A stretch of 11,498 nt of DNA, taken from assembly GCA_027489835.1 (NCBI GenBank), contig JAIXZF010000463.1, forward strand, positions 1-11,498. Direction: 5' to 3'. Source of the stretch: Hyphomicrobiales bacterium. Lineage in GTDB: Bacteria; Pseudomonadota; Alphaproteobacteria; Rhizobiales; Beijerinckiaceae. Of this stretch, positions 7,251-11,498 are shown in pieces. A program made the translations under genes and the position numbers. Each line of letters begins with the position of its first letter. The first letter of the stretch is position 1. The notes beneath the pieces are model-generated. The model was given only the letters and a program-made list of their open reading frames with translations. It did no database searches and was not told the DNA's origin.

Positions 7251-7796
7251 GTAAAAACAACTGGCGAAGCGCAGTACAATTGCATCGACACGGGACCGGC
7301 ATATGCCCCCTTATTTATAGGGGATCGAAAGCAACCCGACGGCAGGTCATCAAAGCGCGTCCCGCAAGATGCCGCATGGGTTCGCGGCATTCCTCACAGG
7401 TGAAAATCGTTCAACTCCGCAGCGAAACCTGACCGCCGCAACCATGAAAACTATGCTGATCCGTCCGCATGCCGTTGCTGCATGGGCGTTCACGAATGTG
7501 GCGGCCATACAGGACAACTTGGTGCTGACTGGATCAATACTTCGTGAGGCTCAATTCCGCCCAAGGCTGCCGGTTCCGGCGATCACGGATTGTTGAACGC
7601 AATTCCGGTCGGGATTTGGCCAAGCTCATTGCCAAGCTCAGCGGCGCACGCCGGCGGCGCTTGAAGAAGAACGCGCCTCGCGATCCATTGAAGCAATGTC
7701 TGTTCGCCCCGGCCGCCGATGATTCTACGAGCGAAGAACTCTGCCGCGGGGTGATTCGCACCTGACGCCGTCTCGCCCTTCACGTCGAAAGAACGC
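7251..7796. other. Long gap upstream of the oligopeptidase B gene, no firm gene
   Basis: From the mucR promoter to the peptidase start I find no gene I can defend. The left part (7190-7330) is AT-rich. It has a perfect 10-bp palindrome GGCATATGCC (7298-7307) and a CCCC-TTATTTATA-GGGG inverted repeat just after it. A 7-bp stem with an 8-nt loop lies at 7369-7390 (ATGCCGC/GCGGCAT), without a T-run. A 10-bp direct repeat GCCAAGCTCA occurs at 7619-7628 and 7631-7640. The longest plus-strand frame (GTG 7544 to TGA 7765, 73 codons, Arg/Lys-rich) has no ribosome binding site and about two-thirds G or C at third positions, clearly below its neighbours. It may be a relic. The peptidase ATG has only a weak purine stretch (GAAAGA) upstream. 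Confidence 0.45.
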
Positions 7797-9917
7797 ATGA
7801 CCCTGTTTCAAAGCTTGAAGCCACCCCTCGCCCGCCGCGAGCCGGTCACCCAGTCGGCGCATGGAATCAGCTGGGTGGACGAGTACGCCTGGATACGGGC
7901 GGAGAACTGGCAGGACGTGCTGCGCGACCCCGGCGCGCTGGCCCCCGAGATCGCCGGTTTGCTGAAGCGCGAGAACCGCTACTGCCGCGCGCTCATGAAG
8001 GACACGGAGGCGCTGCAGCGCCTGCTGGTGGCGGAGATGCGCGCGCGCATCAAGGAGGACGACGCAGCCCCGCCCTCGAAGGATGGCCCGTTCGCCTACT
8101 ACCAGCGCTACGGCCGCGGCGGCGAGCACCCTATCCTGTGCCGCAGGCCCAGGGACGGCGGAAAGGAGCAGAAGCTGCTCGACGCCCACAGGCTGTCACG
8201 CGGCAAGGACTTCTTCGACCTTGGCGACGCGCGGCACTCGCCCGACCACAGGCTGATGGCCTGGAGTTCGGACGAGGCGGGCTCCGAGCTCTACACCATC
8301 CGGGTCCGGGACCTCGCGAGCGGGCGCGAGCTTGGCGACGCCGTCACGGAGACCGTCGGAGACATGGTGTGGGCGGCCGATGCTTCGGCCTTCTACTATG
8401 TCAGGATCGACGCGAACCATCGGCCTTCACGCGTCTTCCGGCATCGGCTGGGCACGCCGCAGGAGGACGACGCGCTGATCCATGAAGAGCAGGATCCAGG
8501 CATGTTCGTCTCGATCAGCGAGACGCAATCCGGCGCGTATCTGCTGATCGACGTGGGCGACCACGAGACGTCGGAGGTCCGGTTCGTCGACCTGAGGACG
8601 CCGGACGCGACGGCGATGCTGGTTCACCCCCGGCAGGAAGGGCTGCGCTACGACATCGAGCATCATGACGAGCGCTTCCTGATCCTGACCAACAAGGACG
8701 GGGCCGAGGACTTCAAGATCATGCAGGCGCCCGTGGAAGCGCCGGGGCCGGAGAACTGGACTGAGCTCGTCCCCTACCGGCCAGGCTGCATGATCGTCAG
8801 CCATGTCTGCCTGCGGGGCCGGCTGATCCGCATGGAGCGCGAGAACTCGCTGCCCCGCATCGTCATCCACGACCTGGCCAGCGGCGAGGAGAGCGCCATC
8901 GCCTTCGACGAGGAGGCCTACGGGCTCGGCATGGATGCGGGCTATGAGTTCGACACGGACTGGCTGCGCTTCACCTACGCCTCGATGGCGAGGCCGGCCG
9001 AGACCTATGACTACAACATGGCCACCCGCGAGCGCCTGCTGGTCAAGACGCAGGAGGTGCCTTCGGGGCACGATCCGGCCAAGTACAGGGTACGGCGCGT
9101 CTTCGCGACCGCGACGGACGGGGCCGTGATCCCGGTCTCGCTGCTGCACCGCGCGGATCTCGACCTCGACGGCGCAGCGCCCTGCCTGCTCTACGGCTAT
9201 GGCTCCTATGGCTCGTCCATGTCGGCCTCATTCAGGGTGCGGCCGCTGAGCCTCGTCGATCGCGGCTTCGTCTACGCCATCGCGCATGTGCGCGGCGGCA
9301 CGGAAAAGGGCTGGGCCTGGTACCAGGACGGCAAGCTGGCGAAGAAGACCAACACCTTCACGGACTTCATCGCGGTGGGGGAGGAGCTCGCGAGGCTCGG
9401 CTACACATCGCCGGGGCGCATCGTGGCCGAGGGCGGCAGCGCCGGGGGCATGCTGATGGGCGCCATCGCCAACCTCGCGCCGGACATGTTCGCCGGCATC
9501 ATCGCGGATGTGCCCTTCGTCGACGTGCTCAACACGATCATGGACGCGAGCATGCCGCTGACACCGCCCGAATGGCCGGAATGGGGCAACCCGATCACCG
9601 ATCCGGAGGCCTTCAGGACCATCATGGGCTATTCGCCCTACGAGCAGGTCAAGGCGCAAAGCTACCCGCCGATCCTGGCCATCGCCGGGCTCACCGACCC
9701 GCGCGTGACGTATTGGGAGCCGGCCAAATGGGTGCAGCGGCTGCGCGCGCGCATGACGGGCGGCGGGCCGGTGATGATGCACATCAACATGTCGGCGGGG
9801 CATGGCGGCGCCGCCGGCCGCTTCGATTCGCTCAAGGAGACGGCGCTGGCCTACGCCTTCGCGATCAAGGCTGCTCAGGGGTTCAAGCCTCTCATCGAGA
9901 TCGAGGGAGAGGGCTGA
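7797..9917 (+). CDS. ptrB: Oligopeptidase B (S9 prolyl-oligopeptidase family)
   Basis: A 706-residue cytoplasmic serine peptidase that cleaves short peptides, in this subfamily after Arg or Lys. There is no signal peptide. Residues about 1-75 begin the fold (PVTQSAHGISWVDEYAWIR), about 80-420 form the seven-bladed beta-propeller that limits substrate size, and about 430-700 form the alpha/beta-hydrolase domain. The catalytic triad is Ser548 in GGSAGG, Asp634 in GLTDPRVTYWEPAKW and His669 in SAGHGG. Spacings of 86 and 35 residues agree with E. coli OpB (Ser532, Asp617, His652, from memory). Other hallmarks are YGYGSYG, HVRGGTEKGWAWY and EWGNP. Of the two Glu known to set basic P1 specificity (576 and 578 in the enterobacterial enzyme), the first is kept as Glu592 and the second appears to be Pro594. 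The stop overlaps the next start by one base, so the pair is co-translated. An alternative name is simply S9 family peptidase. Confidence 0.93.
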   Translation: MTLFQSLKPPLARREPVTQSAHGISWVDEYAWIRAENWQDVLRDPGALAPEIAGLLKRENRYCRALMKDTEALQRLLVAEMRARIKEDDAAPPSKDGPFAYYQRYGRGGEHPILCRRPRDGGKEQKLLDAHRLSRGKDFFDLGDARHSPDHRLMAWSSDEAGSELYTIRVRDLASGRELGDAVTETVGDMVWAADASAFYYVRIDANHRPSRVFRHRLGTPQEDDALIHEEQDPGMFVSISETQSGAYLLIDVGDHETSEVRFVDLRTPDATAMLVHPRQEGLRYDIEHHDERFLILTNKDGAEDFKIMQAPVEAPGPENWTELVPYRPGCMIVSHVCLRGRLIRMERENSLPRIVIHDLASGEESAIAFDEEAYGLGMDAGYEFDTDWLRFTYASMARPAETYDYNMATRERLLVKTQEVPSGHDPAKYRVRRVFATATDGAVIPVSLLHRADLDLDGAAPCLLYGYGSYGSSMSASFRVRPLSLVDRGFVYAIAHVRGGTEKGWAWYQDGKLAKKTNTFTDFIAVGEELARLGYTSPGRIVAEGGSAGGMLMGAIANLAPDMFAGIIADVPFVDVLNTIMDASMPLTPPEWPEWGNPITDPEAFRTIMGYSPYEQVKAQSYPPILAIAGLTDPRVTYWEPAKWVQRLRARMTGGGPVMMHINMSAGHGGAAGRFDSLKETALAYAFAIKAAQGFKPLIEIEGEG

Positions 9918-10471
9918 TGCGCCTGGCGCCTTCGCGTTCGCAGCTTCTGGTCGTCGACGTGCAGGACAGGCTGACCCCGGCCGTGCTCGAGCCGGCCGCA
10001 ATGCTGCGCTCCATCGACCTCATGCTGAAGGCGGCCGGGCGCCTGCGCGTTCCCGTCACGGTCAGCGAGCAATATGTGAAGGGTCTGGGCGCGACGCTGG
10101 GGGCGGTCGCCTCCGCGCTGCCCGCCGGCTCGTCGACGCTGGCGAAGATGACCTTCTCCTGCCTCGACGAGCCCGCCATCGCCGAGCGGCTGGAGCGGTT
10201 CAGGCTCGGGGGGCGCGACCAGCTCGTGATCTGCGGGGCGGAGGCTCATGTCTGCGTGCTGCAGAGCGTCCTTGCAGCCCAGGAAGCGGGCCACAGGGTG
10301 GCGCTGGTGGCGGATGCGGTGTCCAGCCGCGTGCAGGCCAACATCGACCACGCTCTGCGGCGCGCGGCGGCGGCCGGTGTGGAAATCGTGACGGCCGAGA
10401 TGGTCGCCTTCGAATGGCTGGGCCGCGCGGGCACGCCCGACTTCAAGGCGTTGCTCCAGCACATCAAGTGA
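9917..10471 (+). CDS. Isochorismatase-family cysteine hydrolase (ISOC1/2-like)
   Basis: A 184-residue cytoplasmic hydrolase whose ATG shares its A with the peptidase stop (TGATG). A purine-rich ribosome binding site, GGGAGAGGG, lies just upstream, which fixes the start and implies translational coupling. The family triad Asp-Lys-Cys is intact: Asp14 in LLVVDVQD, Lys77 in TLAKMTFSC and nucleophile Cys113 in CGAEAHVCVLQS. A cis-peptide region GAEAH precedes the Cys, as usual. The motif SEQYVKGLG (50-58) resembles the TEQYPKGLG of the isochorismatase-domain 1/2 subgroup rather than nicotinamidase or true isochorismatase. No metal-binding Asp/His set of the nicotinamidase type is evident. The substrate is unknown; members hydrolyse amides or similar bonds. 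Pairing with oligopeptidase B may mean a role in small-molecule or peptide-derived amide turnover, but this is inference. It ends convergently, overlapping the next gene's end by 8 bases. Confidence 0.88.
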   Translation: MRLAPSRSQLLVVDVQDRLTPAVLEPAAMLRSIDLMLKAAGRLRVPVTVSEQYVKGLGATLGAVASALPAGSSTLAKMTFSCLDEPAIAERLERFRLGGRDQLVICGAEAHVCVLQSVLAAQEAGHRVALVADAVSSRVQANIDHALRRAAAAGVEIVTAEMVAFEWLGRAGTPDFKALLQHIK

Positions 10472-11498
10472 TGCGGGCGCGCCTTTCGGCCATGAAGGTC
10501 TTCAACTCGTCCATCGAGCCGAACAGGTGCTCCGCGTCCGGCGTCGTCACGCGGATGCGGCCATCCGCGAGCATCGCATAGGCGCTGTCGCCAACGGTGT
10601 AGGCCGCCACAACGCCTTCGATCGACGCGACCTTCGGCTGGGCTGCCAAGGCCCTGTCTGCCACGGCACCGGGGGACTCGGCAGCGACTGGCTCCGTGCG
10701 ATCCGGCGGGGCATCCGGTTTGGAAGGAGCATCGGCCTCGGACCCATGATCGGCCAACTCTGACGCCTGATCAGCGCCCCCCCTCTCCAGACGCGTCTCG
10801 GCGCGGTCGCGGTCAGGCGCGGCCGCATGGGCAGCGGCCGGCGGCGGCGCGGGCATGGGCGGCGGCTCTGCCTGCGCCGGGACGGTCAGCGCCGGCCCCT
10901 GCGTCTCGGGCGTGTCCAGCGTCCATTCGGGCTCCTCGAAATCGGTTCGGCCCAGGACCACGCCGAAGGCTTCCTGCGTGAGGTCCTCGGACTCAGGGCG
11001 CGGGCCGGCCATGCTCTGGCCCTGGCGTGCGGAACCGAGATCGGCCCGGAGATCGGCGTAGAGATCGCCGTCCTTCTGCGCAGGCATGGCCCGTTCCGGA
11101 GCAGGCGTCATTGTCCCGGCGTCCTCGGCCGGCGCAGCGTCGCGCCATGATGGCCCCGATGGCATGTCGTCGCGCCGTGCGTCGAGCGCACGCGCCGAGG
11201 CCTCGACCTCGCGTACCGCGCTTTCGACGCGGGCGTAGAGATCGCGGCCATCGCCGTTCGGCGCGTGCGGTTCCACCGTCATGGTGTCTTCGGGCTCTTC
11301 GGCGGCGTCCACAGCCTCGTGCACCGCCGAGCCATTGCCGGGCAAAGGCGCCTCGGTCGACGCATCGGGCTCGTCGGCAGCGAGGTCGCCGGCGGCAGCG
11401 CGGGCGCTCAGGCTCGCGAGCGCCTGCCTGTCGGCATCGTCGATGGAGAACTCGGCGTCCTGCGCGGACGAGCGGATGGCGCTCGCATCGTGCAGCGC
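10464..11498 (-). CDS. Acidic Pro/Ala-rich hypothetical protein with a conserved C-terminal module (5' end beyond the window)
   Basis: A minus-strand frame open from the right edge of the window to TGA at 10464-10466: 344 codons are visible and the start lies outside. A TTG at 11345 could be taken as a start, but the frame stays open for 51 further codons to the window end and the composition does not change. The visible part has a short helical acidic segment near the edge (SIDDADRQALASLSARAA). A long low-complexity region follows, rich in Ala, Pro, Glu and Asp (about 240 residues) and probably disordered. A compact C-terminal module of about 50 residues ends it: IEGVVAAYTVGDSAYAMLAD, GRIRVTTPD, then GSMDELKTFMAERRARI. 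I recall similar endings (ADGSIEAETP...FASMDELKAFI-like) on several Hyphomicrobiales proteins of unknown function. No membrane span or enzyme motif is visible. Its end overlaps the hydrolase gene tail to tail by 8 bases. Confidence 0.7.
   Translation of the reverse strand, partial: ALHDASAIRSSAQDAEFSIDDADRQALASLSARAAAGDLAADEPDASTEAPLPGNGSAVHEAVDAAEEPEDTMTVEPHAPNGDGRDLYARVESAVREVEASARALDARRDDMPSGPSWRDAAPAEDAGTMTPAPERAMPAQKDGDLYADLRADLGSARQGQSMAGPRPESEDLTQEAFGVVLGRTDFEEPEWTLDTPETQGPALTVPAQAEPPPMPAPPPAAAHAAAPDRDRAETRLERGGADQASELADHGSEADAPSKPDAPPDRTEPVAAESPGAVADRALAAQPKVASIEGVVAAYTVGDSAYAMLADGRIRVTTPDAEHLFGSMDELKTFMAERRARIT

Noticed and set aside
7298..7320. GGCATATGCC palindrome and adjacent CCCC/GGGG repeat as a terminator or riboswitch
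   Set aside because: No T-run follows, no known riboswitch core is recognisable, and there is no gene directly downstream at a suitable distance on either strand.
7369..7596. A 75-codon plus-strand frame in the same gap
   Set aside because: It has no ribosome binding site, starts inside a hairpin, has unremarkable composition and resembles nothing I know.
7721..7757. Two GATTC (GANTC, CcrM-type) sites shortly before the peptidase gene
   Set aside because: Several other GANTC sites occur across the window, inside genes as well, so two here are not informative without a genome-wide comparison.
7544..7765. A 73-codon plus-strand frame starting with GTG
   Set aside because: There is no ribosome binding site, third-position GC is well below that of true genes here, and no family is recognised. 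It is kept only as a possible relic in the gap description.

Overview
The window is a chromosomal segment of a GC-rich alphaproteobacterium. The gene families (MucR, DUF2336, DUF1491, DUF6456, a DivJ/PleC-type kinase) and their order point to the Hyphomicrobiales (Rhizobiales), in the Bosea/Chelatococcus/Methylobacterium part of that order. This assignment comes from remembered family knowledge; no database was searched. There are no tRNA or rRNA genes, CRISPR arrays, transposases or phage genes. Apart from one 723-base gap, the segment reads as dense core genome.

Left part (1-4300). The 5' end of a small minus-strand gene (1-107) lies divergent to a DUF2336 gene (260-1372). The gap between them holds a hyphenated palindrome and a CtrA-like box. 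Next comes a minus-strand run, read right to left: a membrane-bound PAS/HisKA/HATPase kinase of the DivJ/PleC class (start probably TTG at 4293), a single-span periplasmic peptidoglycan-binding protein, and a DUF1491 protein. This run converges on the DUF2336 gene with only 10 bases between the stops.

Middle part (4294-7073). The control region upstream of the kinase has a second CtrA-like box with the same geometry, TTAG-N7-TTAA on the minus strand. Rightward from there run a small membrane-anchored protein gene and sufE. They converge on a minus-strand DUF6456 gene, whose promoter carries an 8-2-8 inverted repeat over its -10 element. Upstream of that lies mucR, also on the minus strand, with a recognisable sigma70-type promoter, a leader of about 140 nt and a terminator-like hairpin. 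This MucR has lost two of the expected zinc ligands of its zinc-finger-like domain.

Right part (7074-11498). A 723-base gap with unusually AT-rich stretches precedes an oligopeptidase B (S9 peptidase) gene. That gene is translationally coupled to an isochorismatase-family cysteine hydrolase gene. A long acidic Pro/Ala-rich minus-strand protein, cut by the window end, converges on the hydrolase gene and overlaps it by 8 bases.

How the genes may work together (inference): a DivJ-like kinase would feed the DivK-CtrA cell-cycle pathway, MucR is known to co-regulate CtrA-dependent cell-cycle genes in this order, and two CtrA-like boxes sit in front of genes here. The left and middle parts may therefore form a conserved cell-cycle/envelope neighbourhood containing several uncharacterised proteins. 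I found no clearly new defence or mobile system. The most informative signals are regulatory: the two CtrA-like boxes, the palindromic operator of the DUF6456 gene, the altered MucR finger and the unexplained gap upstream of the peptidase.
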